Part shown: in pieces, positions 52,681-63,000 of the stretch | How the letters are laid out: every line of letters begins with the position of its first letter | Numbering within the stretch: position 1 is the first letter of the stretch | Assembly (NCBI RefSeq): GCF_007751035.1 | Contig: NZ_CP036433.1 | Coordinates: 7,359,001 to 7,423,000, forward strand | Length of the DNA: 64,000 bases | Reading direction: 5' to 3' | DNA from: Lignipirellula cremea | Lineage (GTDB): Bacteria > Planctomycetota > Planctomycetia > Pirellulales > Pirellulaceae | Notes under the pieces: model-generated | What the model was told of the DNA's origin: nothing | The model's input: the letters and a program-made list of their open reading frames with translations, nothing else | Database searches by the model: none | Made by a program: the position numbers and the translations under genes

Positions 52681-54840
52681 CTACGGTGCTTCGCTATCGT
52701 CTTTGACGGGCGGTTCGGTCGTCGCAGCCGCTGGTTCGTCCTTCTCGGCCGGAACGTTCTTGTCTGCGGCCTTTTCAGCGGGATCGCCTTCGGCGGGGCT
52801 TTCTGGCTTGTTTTCTTCAGCCGGCTTGTTCAGCTCGCCCAGTTCGAGCAGCCCCGTTTTGGCGGCGATGGTGCGCGGATGCAGCGGCAAGTCGTCGGCC
52901 AGGTCTTTCAACATGGCGACGGCCTCGGGCGTGCCCATGCGGAACAGGATCCGGGCGGCCCGTACTTCGCGGCGGGTGCCGGGGCTTTTCTCCGCACTTA
53001 ACAGCACCAGAATCATGAGCCGCTGGACCTGCTTCTGCACCTGCGGGGAGGGACTCTTTTGGGCGGCCCGCAACTGCTCGCCTGCGGCCGGGCCGAGCGC
53101 TTCGAGCTCTGCCGCGGCGGCCTCGCGGGTGGCGTAGTCGTCGTCATCGAGCAGCCGAATCAGTTCCTGCACTTTCTCGGGATTGGCCTCTCCCAGCGTG
53201 GACAGATCGCCGGCAATGATGCTGGCGGTGCGTGAACCGCCAGCCACCAGGCGCCACATGGCCAGTTCGTGGTCGTCGTCGTCAGCCAGCTGGCGCCAAT
53301 CGTCGGCCAGCTGCTCGTCATCGACTTCGACAACGGACGCATGTTCGGCCACTTCCCCTTCATATTCGATCTTGCCGGTGTCCACCTCAATCACGAACAG
53401 TTTCGCGGGCAACGCATGCTCGTTCGTGGGGCCACGGGGGGCGGGAAGCAGAAGCACGGCGTACCCGCCGACGCTGAAAATCTGCACCGGCTCCAGCGGA
53501 GAACGGTTGAACTCCACTTTCCCGTCGATCGTCTGGCTGGAAATCAAACCGCCGTCGGGAGCCACGCGACAGATCGACATCTGCCGTCGCGGATACGGCA
53601 TCGACAGGCCGATCATGTTCTGCTTTTCCTGGTCCCAGTTCAGCGTAATGTGTTCGACCGTGCGATCGAGCATCAGCACGCCCCAGGCCTGGACATCGAT
53701 ATCGTATTCGTAGATTCCGGCGCCCGTGCCATAGCTGGGGACCAGCAGCCGGCGCCTTTGGGCGTCGAACAGGAGCCCAGTCGGCCAGCTGATCTGAGGC
53801 TCGCCGCCTTTGGAGGTAACGGGCTCGGCTTTGTCGGCGCCCGGTTCGATCCGGCAGAGTTTCCGATTGACGAGCCCATACCAGACATCGTCGCGCGTAT
53901 CGTGCGCGACATGCGTGGTTCCGCGGGGTAGCTTGCGGCCCGTGTTCGCCAGCGGTCCGGCCGGCGTGAATTCGCACAGCTCCATCTTGGCCCGCTGGTG
54001 ATCGCCCGGCTTCTGATAAACGCCCAGAAATCGCACAGGAGCCATGCGGGCCTGGGCGACGGCCTGTTCGTGGTCGACAGCCGCCTGGCGCAGATCCGCC
54101 AGTTCGCTTTCCAGATACTGGTAGACCCAGGCTCGATTCTCGGGCCCCAGCACAAACGGCTTGCCGCGATAAATGGTTTCCACATGCAGGGTCGAAACAG
54201 GAATGCCCGCTTCGACTCGAACAAACTGCTCAAACTGGATACGGGCCTGCCCCAGCGCCGAAGTCAAGTATCCGATCCGGCTGCGAGTGGCGGCCGTAGA
54301 GAAGTCGACCACCTCGGCGCCTTCGGGCGTGCTCGCCAGTTCCTGGGGGTGATAACCGCTGAGGAAGATCTTCTGCACCTCGGCGCCTTCTTCCAGTTCG
54401 ATCGTCCATTTGACCGGATCGTAACCGGCCAGCACCAGCACGCACGGCTGGCCAATCGCCTGGACTTTGACGGTCACGGTTCCCTGGGCCCGGTTCTGCA
54501 CCTGGGGAGCCTTGGCGTTGACCGTGCCGCGATACACGCTAAACGCATGCACCGTGGGCGATTCCGGATCGTTGACTTGAAACGGACCGGTAAACTGGGC
54601 GACCGTGCGTTCAAATTTTGCCGACATTTTGTCGGCCTTTTCGACCTCGCCAATTGTGCGCAGGCGGGCGATCTCTTTTTCGATTCTTCCCAGATCCTTG
54701 CGGAAGTCGGCGGAAATATCCTGCGGCCACTCTCGTTCTTCAGGAGGATCCGCCTGGACCATGCTGCCACCGGCCAGCCCCAGGGCGGCGCCGGCAAGGA
54801 GGAGCAGCAGGCAGGAACGCCGCATTTGAAGAAGTTTCAT
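52681..54840 (-). CDS. Exported propeller-like/HEAT-like protein of unknown function
   Basis: 719 residues from the ATG at 54840 (GGAG seven bases upstream). A signal peptide ends LGLAGGSMVQADPP. A coiled N-terminal segment (RKDLGRIEKEIARLRTIGEV) is followed by beta-rich domains and a propeller-like middle (HVAHDTRDDVWYGLVNRKLC, SWPTGLLFDAQRRRLLVPSY, NWDQEKQNMIGLSMPYPRRQ). A HEAT-like region (IRLLDDDDYATREAAAAELE, MGTPEAVAMLKDLADDLPLH) follows, then an acidic Pro/Glu/Lys tail. I recognise no named family. It is probably a periplasmic planctomycete-specific protein. It is convergent with the ACP fusion gene. Confidence 0.78.
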   Translation of the reverse strand: MKLLQMRRSCLLLLLAGAALGLAGGSMVQADPPEEREWPQDISADFRKDLGRIEKEIARLRTIGEVEKADKMSAKFERTVAQFTGPFQVNDPESPTVHAFSVYRGTVNAKAPQVQNRAQGTVTVKVQAIGQPCVLVLAGYDPVKWTIELEEGAEVQKIFLSGYHPQELASTPEGAEVVDFSTAATRSRIGYLTSALGQARIQFEQFVRVEAGIPVSTLHVETIYRGKPFVLGPENRAWVYQYLESELADLRQAAVDHEQAVAQARMAPVRFLGVYQKPGDHQRAKMELCEFTPAGPLANTGRKLPRGTTHVAHDTRDDVWYGLVNRKLCRIEPGADKAEPVTSKGGEPQISWPTGLLFDAQRRRLLVPSYGTGAGIYEYDIDVQAWGVLMLDRTVEHITLNWDQEKQNMIGLSMPYPRRQMSICRVAPDGGLISSQTIDGKVEFNRSPLEPVQIFSVGGYAVLLLPAPRGPTNEHALPAKLFVIEVDTGKIEYEGEVAEHASVVEVDDEQLADDWRQLADDDDHELAMWRLVAGGSRTASIIAGDLSTLGEANPEKVQELIRLLDDDDYATREAAAAELEALGPAAGEQLRAAQKSPSPQVQKQVQRLMILVLLSAEKSPGTRREVRAARILFRMGTPEAVAMLKDLADDLPLHPRTIAAKTGLLELGELNKPAEENKPESPAEGDPAEKAADKNVPAEKDEPAAATTEPPVKDDSEAP

Positions 54841-55138
54841 AGGGACGCTCCGCAACATCATTTGCTTGACTTTCTGGCTCACTCATCGGATGTTTCCAAG
54901 CCAGGATTATAACCGAACCACCCCCACCCGCCAAACCATTACAATGGCGAAAACGCCATTAAAACGCGCTGAAGGGAACCTTCGTACGCTTGCGAAAGGC
55001 GTGACAAACCACACGGGCTGCGTCCCCCTTAAAACAAAGAGGGTGAGGTCGTGGAGTTGGCTGCACGTCCGTCCGCCATCGCGCAGGAAAAACACTTGTG
55101 GCCTGGTCCACGACCTTGAAATCAGGCGTGACCATCCA

Positions 55139-55711
55139 TTAACCGCCCTGGCATACCTGGCGAATGATACGGACGATGTTTCGCACATCGTCGATGCCGC
55201 GATGCGGCGTCCCTTCAAAGTACAGCCCCAGGTTGCGCAGCGCCCCGCCAATCCCGAAACGACGTTTCTGGTTGGTCATCTCCGAGAACGCCTCTTTCAG
55301 GTTCAAATGCTCATCGCCAAAGGGATAGGCCACCTGATGGTACTCGCAGTCCTGCTCAAACTGCCCACGATCGTAAAAGCCCCAGGAACAGAATAACGAG
55401 TCGCCATACGGCGCCCGCCAGGCCTCCAGGGCGGCCAGCGCTTCCACAAAACCGGGAGCCTCTTCGACCTGGTCCTGGCGAATGGAGGTCAACGCCGTGC
55501 AGAACGACGTCAGCCGCGGGTGCCGCACCGGCTTGACGAACGTTTGAAACTCGGCCGCCTCATTGAACGTGCGGGAATCCAGCAGCACGGCGCCAATCTC
55601 GATAATCTCCATCTCCTGCCGGGGCACGGGGCCATTATCGGAGCAGGTTGCTTCGAGATCGATAATCAAATAGTACGGCGCCGTAATCCACAGCGAGTCA
55701 TGCTTTTCCAT
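55139..55711 (-). CDS. DEDDh-type 3'-5' exonuclease (ERI1/KapD-like)
   Basis: 190 residues from the ATG at 55711. All four acidic sites and the histidine of DEDDh exonucleases are visible: YYLIIDLEATC (Asp18, Glu20), SWGFYDRGQFEQD (Asp114) and GTPHRGIDDVRNI (His170, Asp175). LNLKEAFSEMTNQKRRFGI and the GGALRNLGL helix match the ERI1-like subfamily that trims RNA ends. The frame is open to 55948, but the extension is outside the fold. No partner RNA-binding domain is fused. It is divergent from the S9 peptidase gene. Confidence 0.92.
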   Translation of the reverse strand: MEKHDSLWITAPYYLIIDLEATCSDNGPVPRQEMEIIEIGAVLLDSRTFNEAAEFQTFVKPVRHPRLTSFCTALTSIRQDQVEEAPGFVEALAALEAWRAPYGDSLFCSWGFYDRGQFEQDCEYHQVAYPFGDEHLNLKEAFSEMTNQKRRFGIGGALRNLGLYFEGTPHRGIDDVRNIVRIIRQVCQGG

Positions 55712-55856
55712 AGGCGAGCATTGTAGCGGAATCCTCCGGCCCGGTGAGGGCCGCCGTCCAGAAGCACGCAGAGGCTGGATTCCTGCTGCGGCCGCCGTCA
55801 CAATGGGGCCAGCATCGTCCCTGCCCGCCTCCTGCCGCCAGCCTGAAGTTCCCGCC

Positions 55857-57962
55857 ATGCACATGCTCCCGCCAGCGCGCCGCCTGTTGATTCTGGCTCT
55901 CCTGTTTTCGCCGGCACTCGCCGCCAGGGCGGAAGAGCAACCAGTCACGGTCGACGACCTCTACCGTTTCGATCAACCCGCCAGCATCGCCGCCGCGTCC
56001 GACGGCAAGACGATCGTTTTTGAGCGGCGCTGGGCCGATCGGAACCAACGGCAAGAACGCCATTCGCTCTGGCAGGCGTCCGACGCCGCGGCCGCCCATC
56101 CGTTGGAAGCAGGCGAGCCCGACGCCCGGTCTCCGATCTATTCGCCCGACGGCAAGTGGATCCTGTTCACCTCCACCCGTCCGTTCCCCGGCGGCGAAAG
56201 GGCCGTTACTCCCGTTCCGCCGTACTCCGATCCGGCGACCGATATCTGGCTGATGCCGGCCGCCGGCGGTGTCGCCATTCCGCTCGGAGGGAAGCACAAA
56301 CCGTATGGTCGCGTCTTTACCGACGGGTTTTATGGCGGCATCGTGTTCTCTCCCGAGGGCGATCGCCTGGCGTTTATCGCCGACGACGGCCGTGATCCGC
56401 GCACCCCGGCGGAGATCGCCAACAACGTGCAAATCGTCCGCGAGGACCAGGGCGAAGGGTATGAAGGCTACGGCCCCGCCCAGGTCTGGATCGCCGACCT
56501 GGACCTGCCGGCCGCCGCCGCGGACCGCAACACCATCGCGTCCGCGCAGATCCATCGCGTGACAAACGACCAGAACTGGTACGGCGATCCGCAATGGGAG
56601 CCAGCGGGACACGCGCTGATCGTACACGCCAACACGACCGCCGACCGGGAGTCGGTCCGGTACAGCATCAACAAGAACTTCGACCTGTGGCGCCTTCACG
56701 ACCTGCCGCCCCGCGGCCCGGCCGGCGACGTAGCCCGTCCTGCGACACGGACGCAATTGACCTTTGGTCCAGGACCTGAAGTCTCACCCCGCCTGTCGTC
56801 CGACGGACGCAGTCTGCTCTGCCTGAGCATCCCGCGACGGGGTTCGCATTTTGATGTCTTTAATCTGCTGCTGCTTGACCTGGGTCCGGCCGGGGGAGCG
56901 GGACGGGTGCTGTTCGATCACCATGGACCGGCGGCCGACCAGGCGCCGCATCAGCCGCCCAGTTTCCCGTTGCCGGAAGATTGCTGGCTGTCGCCGACGA
57001 CGATCTACACGCGGGCCAACGTCGGCGTTGACCAGATCCGGCAAGTCATCGACCTGACCGGCTCCGCCCCGGCTTTACCAAAGGCGACGCCCGAATCGGT
57101 CGATCCGGCCCGGGCCGCCGCCGCCCAGACCCGGCGCCGTCTGGCTCCGCCGAGCAACCCGTTCCTGCAGGACCGCCGCCTGGCCTCCAGCGAGATCGTC
57201 CGCTGGAAGAGCTTCGACGGGCTGGAGGTCGAAGGGCTCTTCACGCCGCCGGCCGATCCGTCGATCCAGCCGCCCTATCCGCTGGCGCTGTATCCGCACG
57301 GTGGGCCGCACAGCCGCTCGTCGCAAGGCTTCCATTTGACGGTGCAGGTGCTGGCCGCAAATGGTTACGCCGTGTTCCAGCCCAACTATCGCGGCTCGGC
57401 AGGCTACGGGCAGAAGTACATCAACGCCGATCGCTTTGACCTGGGCGGCGGCGACATGCGCGACATACTGACCGGCATCGACATGCTGGTCGCCAAAAAA
57501 CGCGTCGATCCCAAGCGTCAGTTTATCTACGGTTCCAGCTACGGCGGCTTCACCACCTGCTGGCTGATCGGCCAGACCAACCAGTTCTGCGCCGCCGTGC
57601 CGCAAAACGCGGTGACCGACCTGACGGCCATGTGGGGGCTGAGCGATATCCAGAGCTGGACCGAATGGGAATTCGGCGGACGTCCCTGGGAAACGCCGCA
57701 AGCGATGCGCGAGCATAGCCCGCTCACGTACGTCGCCAATGTGAAAACGCCGACCCTGATTCTGCACTCCCAGAACGACCGCCGCGTGCCGCTGCCGCTG
57801 GGCCGCATGTACTATCGCGCTTTGCAATCGCAAGGCGTGGAAAGCCAGATGGTGATCTACCCCAGCGAAGGTCACGGCATCCGCAGCCTGCCCCATCAGG
57901 AAGACGTGCTCCGCCGGGTGCTGGACTGGTTCCAGCGGCACGACCCGGCCCGACAGCCGTAA
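55857..57962 (+). CDS. Secreted S9-family prolyl oligopeptidase-type peptidase
   Basis: 701 residues from the ATG at 55857. A signal peptide (RLLILALLFSPALAARAEE) is present. The N-terminal beta-propeller region (SPIYSPDGKWILFTSTRPFP, IVFSPEGDRLAFIADDGRDP) covers about 45-430. The alpha/beta hydrolase domain has PLALYPHGGPHSRSSQGFH, NYRGSAGYGQKY, IYGSSYGGFTTCWL with nucleophile Ser561, LHSQNDRRVPLPLG with Asp641 and PSEGHGIRSLP with His673. The triad is intact, so it should cleave peptides, probably dipeptidyl- or oligopeptidase-type in the periplasm. Length is normal for this family. Confidence 0.94.
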   Translation: MHMLPPARRLLILALLFSPALAARAEEQPVTVDDLYRFDQPASIAAASDGKTIVFERRWADRNQRQERHSLWQASDAAAAHPLEAGEPDARSPIYSPDGKWILFTSTRPFPGGERAVTPVPPYSDPATDIWLMPAAGGVAIPLGGKHKPYGRVFTDGFYGGIVFSPEGDRLAFIADDGRDPRTPAEIANNVQIVREDQGEGYEGYGPAQVWIADLDLPAAAADRNTIASAQIHRVTNDQNWYGDPQWEPAGHALIVHANTTADRESVRYSINKNFDLWRLHDLPPRGPAGDVARPATRTQLTFGPGPEVSPRLSSDGRSLLCLSIPRRGSHFDVFNLLLLDLGPAGGAGRVLFDHHGPAADQAPHQPPSFPLPEDCWLSPTTIYTRANVGVDQIRQVIDLTGSAPALPKATPESVDPARAAAAQTRRRLAPPSNPFLQDRRLASSEIVRWKSFDGLEVEGLFTPPADPSIQPPYPLALYPHGGPHSRSSQGFHLTVQVLAANGYAVFQPNYRGSAGYGQKYINADRFDLGGGDMRDILTGIDMLVAKKRVDPKRQFIYGSSYGGFTTCWLIGQTNQFCAAVPQNAVTDLTAMWGLSDIQSWTEWEFGGRPWETPQAMREHSPLTYVANVKTPTLILHSQNDRRVPLPLGRMYYRALQSQGVESQMVIYPSEGHGIRSLPHQEDVLRRVLDWFQRHDPARQP

Positions 57963-58155
57963 CGGACCGCAAACACGGGTCTCGGCGCCGGGGACCGCAA
58001 AGACTGCGGGCTGGGTAAACTTTAACCCGCAGCAACTGGCGGATAATCGCAACGAATGGCGTTTTTTTCGGCTCCCCCCAAGGATCGACCACCGTTTTTT
58101 CCGATGAACAACAGGAAGCGCCGTTGCTTTTTTGCTGTTTGCCGGAGCCCAACCC

Positions 58156-59040
58156 ATGCACCGTCCCTGGATCCTGTTCGTCGCCGTCGGACTTTTCGCA
58201 AGCTCCGCGTCGCTGGTCGGCGCGCAGGAATTCTCGCTGCGTCCCTCGCTGGAACTCCCCACGGTGGAAGAATTCTTTGCCGGAGAAGAAGCGGGGGAAG
58301 AAGCCGAGGAAGAGCCGGACGAAATCGAGACCGACCGCGATTCGTTTACGCCTGCCGTCACCACCGCCGGAGCGGGCCGGATCATTGTCGAGGCCGCCCA
58401 CTCGTTCGTCGATAACCGGTCGGTTGCGGAAACGCACAGCTTTCCTGAACTGCTCGTACGGGTCGGCGCCAACGACTGGCTGGAGTTCCGCGTAGGCTGG
58501 AACTACGAAGTCGGCGGGGCCGGGAGTCCCGTTTCCGGCAACGTGCCCAGCGACTTCGATGACGAGGGGCGGATCGAGCGGGAACACCGCCTGCTGTACG
58601 GACTCAAGGCAACCGTCAGCCAGCAGGAGGGCTGGCGTCCCGCCAGCTCGTTCATCATTCAGGGCTTTACTCCCACCGGCGGCGAAGCCACCAATACAGA
58701 GCTTAGCGCCACGTACGTGTTTGGCTGGACGCTCCCCAACAACTGGGTCTGGGATACCTCGATCCGCTATGGAACCGGCAGCCAGGAAGACGATCATTTC
58801 AATGTCTGGGCGCCTTCCACCGTGCTCAAAATCCCCGTGGGCGAACACTGGAAACTGCATGCCGAATACTTCGGCGTGATGAGCGACAACCGCGCCGATG
58901 AAACGGTGCAGAACTTCTTCAGCCCTGGCGCCCATTATCTGATTACGCCCAACCTGGAAATCGGCGTCCGCGTCGGCTGGGGCCTCAACCGGGAAGCTGC
59001 CAGCTTCTTCTCGAACGCGGGTCTCGGCTATCGCTACTAA
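58156..59040 (+). CDS. Outer-membrane beta-barrel-like protein (transporter/MetA-pathway type)
   Basis: 294 residues from the ATG at 58156 (GGAG upstream), with a signal peptide (ILFVAVGLFASSASLVGAQE). An acidic linker (FFAGEEAGEEAEEEPDE) precedes alternating amphipathic strands: RIIVEAAHSFVDNRSVAETH, LLVRVGANDWLEFRVGWNYE, SATYVFGWTLPNNWVWDTSI, LHAEYFGVMSDNRADETVQN. The protein ends in aromatic GLGYRY, as outer-membrane proteins do. The layout resembles the phenol_MetA_deg/transporter barrel family, which is common in planctomycetes and of unknown cargo. It follows the S9 peptidase gene by about 190 bases. Confidence 0.8.
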   Translation: MHRPWILFVAVGLFASSASLVGAQEFSLRPSLELPTVEEFFAGEEAGEEAEEEPDEIETDRDSFTPAVTTAGAGRIIVEAAHSFVDNRSVAETHSFPELLVRVGANDWLEFRVGWNYEVGGAGSPVSGNVPSDFDDEGRIEREHRLLYGLKATVSQQEGWRPASSFIIQGFTPTGGEATNTELSATYVFGWTLPNNWVWDTSIRYGTGSQEDDHFNVWAPSTVLKIPVGEHWKLHAEYFGVMSDNRADETVQNFFSPGAHYLITPNLEIGVRVGWGLNREAASFFSNAGLGYRY

Positions 59041-59389
59041 GCCCGCCCAGGGCGGAAACGCGGAACCGGCAAAGAAGGCCGCAGCGGCAGGGAGCGAAGG
59101 TTGCGAGACGTAGAAGAGGAAAAACCGACGCCGGACCTTCTTCTTTCACTCGAACCGTGAAAAGAATAACTTCCCGATCTTGATTCGTCGTTTTAGGCGA
59201 GGACAGACGCCGGACAGTCGACTTTCTGCGCCTGCTTTTTCGCAAAATGACCAAACCCGAATCGACGGTCACTGCCCTCGTGTTCCGAAGAAGCGATCGG
59301 CGCGCATCGTCAGGAGACGATTGGCAGGGACGAAACGGGGCGAAAACTGACCGCAGAATCTGGGCGGGCATCCAGCTTCCGGACTCCGG
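59041..59389. other. Intergenic stretch, no gene recognised
   Basis: Between the outer-membrane protein and a convergent small membrane-protein gene. One minus-strand frame (58985-59371) crosses it but overlaps the barrel gene, is Arg/Ser-rich and has no family match, so I reject it. No hairpin with a T-tract is evident. Confidence 0.45.
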
Positions 59390-59683
59390 TCAACCGCCCG
59401 GTTTTCTCATCGCCAGGGCATGGACGACCAGCACGCCGCCAACGGAAATCAGGGCCCACCCGATCCAGCGGGGCGGCCGGAAGGTCTGCGAAGGCGCTCG
59501 GCCGGTGGTCGCCATGAACACGGGCAAAGCGATGGTTTGCTGGGGCGTTTTCTTGCTGAGCTTCTGAACGACAAAGTCGTTGGCCTTCTCATTCAGGACA
59601 AAGCCTTCCACCAGTCGCAGTTGGGCGCCCAGCAGTAACAGCACCACGCCCGCCATAAAATAGTGATTGCGTGTGAACTCCAT
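59390..59683 (-). CDS. Small two-helix membrane protein, unknown function
   Basis: 97 residues from the ATG at 59683, with AAGGAG eleven bases upstream. Two membrane helices: HYFMAGVVLLLLGAQLRLVE near the start and WIGWALISVGGVLVVHALAM near the end. A polar loop between them (FVLNEKANDFVVQKLSKKTP) may face the periplasm. No motif or family is recognised. It is divergent from the large PVC-type gene downstream and convergent with the barrel gene. Confidence 0.68.
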   Translation of the reverse strand: MEFTRNHYFMAGVVLLLLGAQLRLVEGFVLNEKANDFVVQKLSKKTPQQTIALPVFMATTGRAPSQTFRPPRWIGWALISVGGVLVVHALAMRKPGG

Positions 59684-60052
59684 CGAGCAGCCGCTCCTTC
59701 AACACCAGGCATCTTGAAAACTGTTTCTCCGTGCTTCTCTTATCGAGACGACGGCCCGGCCGACTTCATCCGGCCCGCAGAAAACACGTCTGTCCGAATC
59801 ATTCCCGACAAGCGGAATGCAACGGTTACGCCTGCTTCCATCCCCTCGGCCCGTCGGACGGTTCCCTTCCCCAGGAACGCGGCCGCCACCGTTTTGCGTT
59901 GCCCCTTCCCAGGCGATACACTGCGGCTGCGGGTGCGGCATCCAGGCATCCCGCACCCATCCCCCGGCGTCAAGACGCCGCATGGCTCCCCGCCTGCAGT
60001 TCCGGGAGCCGCACAACCCCTACGTTTTCTCGGATTTTCAAAGGGATAACCG
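59684..60052. other. Divergent intergenic region, no gene recognised
   Basis: Lies between a small membrane-protein gene and the PA14/PVC gene. Overlapping short frames on both strands are Pro/Arg/Ser-rich, the pattern of non-coding GC-rich DNA. AAAGGG at 60040 is the probable ribosome site of the next gene. I see no clear promoter pair. Confidence 0.45.
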
Positions 60053-63000
60053 ATGCTTTGCATGAATCACTGGAGCCGCTGGCTCACGCCGCTGGCGATG
60101 CTGGGCGCGCTCCTGGCGCCGCGGTTCGCCGCCGCCGACGACACAAGCCCGGGACTGATCGCCGACGTTTACCTGCTGGACAAGCCGATCACGAAACTCG
60201 CCGACGCCCCGCAAAACACGAAACCCACCCGGCAGGTGATCGAGGCGAATGTCGATATCGGCTCGCCCGCCCGACTGAGCGTTCTGGCCGGCAGCGGCGA
60301 GCAAGTGTTTGTCCGCTGGGCAGGCGAAATCCAGATTGACGAAACGGCAAAGCACACTTTCATCCTCAACTCCGATGACGGCTCCCGCCTGCTGATCGAT
60401 GGCAAGGTCGTCGTCGATCACGATGGCCTCCATGGCGCGACCGAAGCCCGCGCCGACGCCAGGCTGACGGCAGGCCGGCATCAGGTCGTCGTCGAGTACT
60501 TCAACAACACCGGCGGCGCCATGTGCGCGCTCTCCTGGAGAGTAACGCCCGGCGGACAGCAGGTGATTCCCGCCGGCGTCTTCTTCCACGACAAAGCCGC
60601 CGCGGCCGCGATTCCCAAACCCCAGCCGGCGCCCAAATTCTCCCTGTCCAAGGGGCTCCGCATCAGCATCGTCGGCAACACCCTGGCCGAACGAATGCAG
60701 CACGACGGCTGGATGGAAACCCTGCTCCAGGCCGCCTCGCCCGGCAAGGAACTGACCTTTCGCAACCTGGGCTTCTCGGCCGATTCGCTGACCGTGCAGA
60801 ACCGGGTCGACGGCTTTGGCTCGCAGGATGAATGGCTGGCCCGCACCCAGGCCGACGCCATCTTTGCGTTCTTCGGCTTCAACGAATCGTTCGCCGGAGA
60901 AGCAGGTCTCGAAGCGTTCAAGTCCGACCTGTCGCAAACGCTTGATCGCTGGCTGCGGCAGCAGTACAACGGCCAGTCGCCCCCGGCGATCGTGCTCTTC
61001 TCTCCCATCGCGCAAGAGAACCTGAACACCCCCAACCTGCCCGACGGCCTGGCTGGCAACCCACAGATCAAACAGTACGCCGACGCCATCGCCGAAGTGG
61101 CGACCGCCCGTGGGGTGAAGTACGTCGACCTGTTTACGCCGACGCTGGCCGCTTACCAGCGGGAAGCCAAACCGCTGACCATTAACGGCGTCCACCTGAA
61201 CGAACGGGGCAACCGCGTCGTCGGCGAAGCGATCGCCGCCGCGCTGGGCGCCGCCTCGGATCTCGACGAGACGCTCCTGGAAAAGCTGCGTCAGGCGGTC
61301 GTCGACAAAAACTTCTACTACTTCAACCGCTACCAGACCACCGATGGCTACAACGTCCACGGCGGGCGCTCCCACAAGGTCTACGCCGGCGTCAGCAATC
61401 GCGAAGTGATGATGCGCGAGATGGAAATCCTGGAAGCGATGGCGACCAATCGCGATCAACGCATCTGGGCCCTCGCCCAGGGACAAGACCTGGCAGTCGA
61501 CGATAACGACACGCCCGCCTTTATTCCCACGCCAACCAACTTCCCCGGCCCTGGCAAAAACGGCGAGCATGTTTACCTGTCCGGCGAAGAAGCGCTCGCC
61601 AAAATGAAAGTCGCCGAGGGGCTGAAGGTCGAGCTGTTCGCCTCCGAAGAGCAGTTTCCGGAGCTGATCAACCCGGTGCAGATGGCGTTCGACCCCCAGG
61701 GACGACTGTTCTGCTGCGCCTGGCCCAGCTATCCGCACTGGACGCCCAAAGACAAAATGGACGACAAGCTGCTGATCCTGATCGACAACGACGGCGACGG
61801 CAAAGCAGACGAATGCAAAACGTTCGCCGATGGGCTGCACAACCCGACCGGCTTTGAGTTCTGGGGCGGAGGCGTGCTGGTCGCCATGGCCCCCGATATT
61901 CTGTTCCTCAAAGACACCGACGGCGACGATCAAGCCGACGTCCGCATGCGGGTGCTGCACGGCATCAGTTCCGGCGACACGCATCACGCGGCCAACAGCT
62001 TTACGATCGGTCCCGGCGGCGCCCTGTACTTCCAGGAAGGCACCTTCCACCGCTCCTCAATCGAAACGCCTTACGGTCCCGTCCGCAACCTCGACGGCTG
62101 CATGTGGCGTTTTGAACCGGGCACCTGGAAGGTCCATCGCCACATTCCGTACGGCTTCGCCAATCCGCATGGGCATGTCTACGATTACTGGGGCCAGGGC
62201 TTCATGCACGACGGCACCGGCGCCGTGCCGTACCATGAAACGCTCTTCTCGGGTCATCTGCCTTATCCCGATCGCCACGGCCGGGCGCCCGAACTGTACA
62301 AGAAACGAACGCGTCCCTGTCCGGCGACCGAGATCCTCAGCAGCAGCCACTTCCCGCCGGAAAGCCAGGGGAACCTGCTGGTAGAGAACGTCATCGGCTT
62401 CCAGGGGATCCTGCAGTACAAAGTGACGCCCGACGGCTCCAGCTTCCAGGGGAAAGAGATCGAGCCGATCATTGAATCGACCGACCTCAACTTCCGCCCC
62501 GTCGATCTGGAAATCGGCCCCGACGGCGCCCTGTACTTCACCGACTGGCAGAACCCGATCATCGGCCATCTGCAGCATCACATCCGCGACCCCAACCGGG
62601 ACAAAAAGCACGGCCGCGTCTATCGCATTACCTGCGAAGGCCGCGACCTGATCCAGCCCGTCCCCGTTGCCGGCGAGCCGATTCCGGCCCTGCTGGAACT
62701 GCTCAAGTCGCACGAAGATCGCGTCCGCTACCGGGCCAAAATCGAACTCAGCAGCCGCGATAGCGCCGCCGTCACAGCCGCCGTCGACAAGTGGGCCGCA
62801 GCGCTCGACAAAGCCGATCCCGACTACGCCCATAACCTGCTGGAAGCCTTGTGGGTGCACCAGTACCACAACGTGGTCAACGAAGCACTCCTCCGCCAGG
62901 TGTTGCGGTCCGACGACCACCGCGCCCGGGCCGCCGCCACCCGCGTGCTGGGCTATTGGCACGACCGGGTCAAAGATCCCCTTGATCTGTTGCTGGCCCA

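Noticed and set aside
60038-62050. Minus-strand open frame of 670 codons
   Set aside because: Antisense to the PA14/PVC gene, with low-complexity Gly/Arg/Gln/Val composition typical of reversed GC-rich codons.
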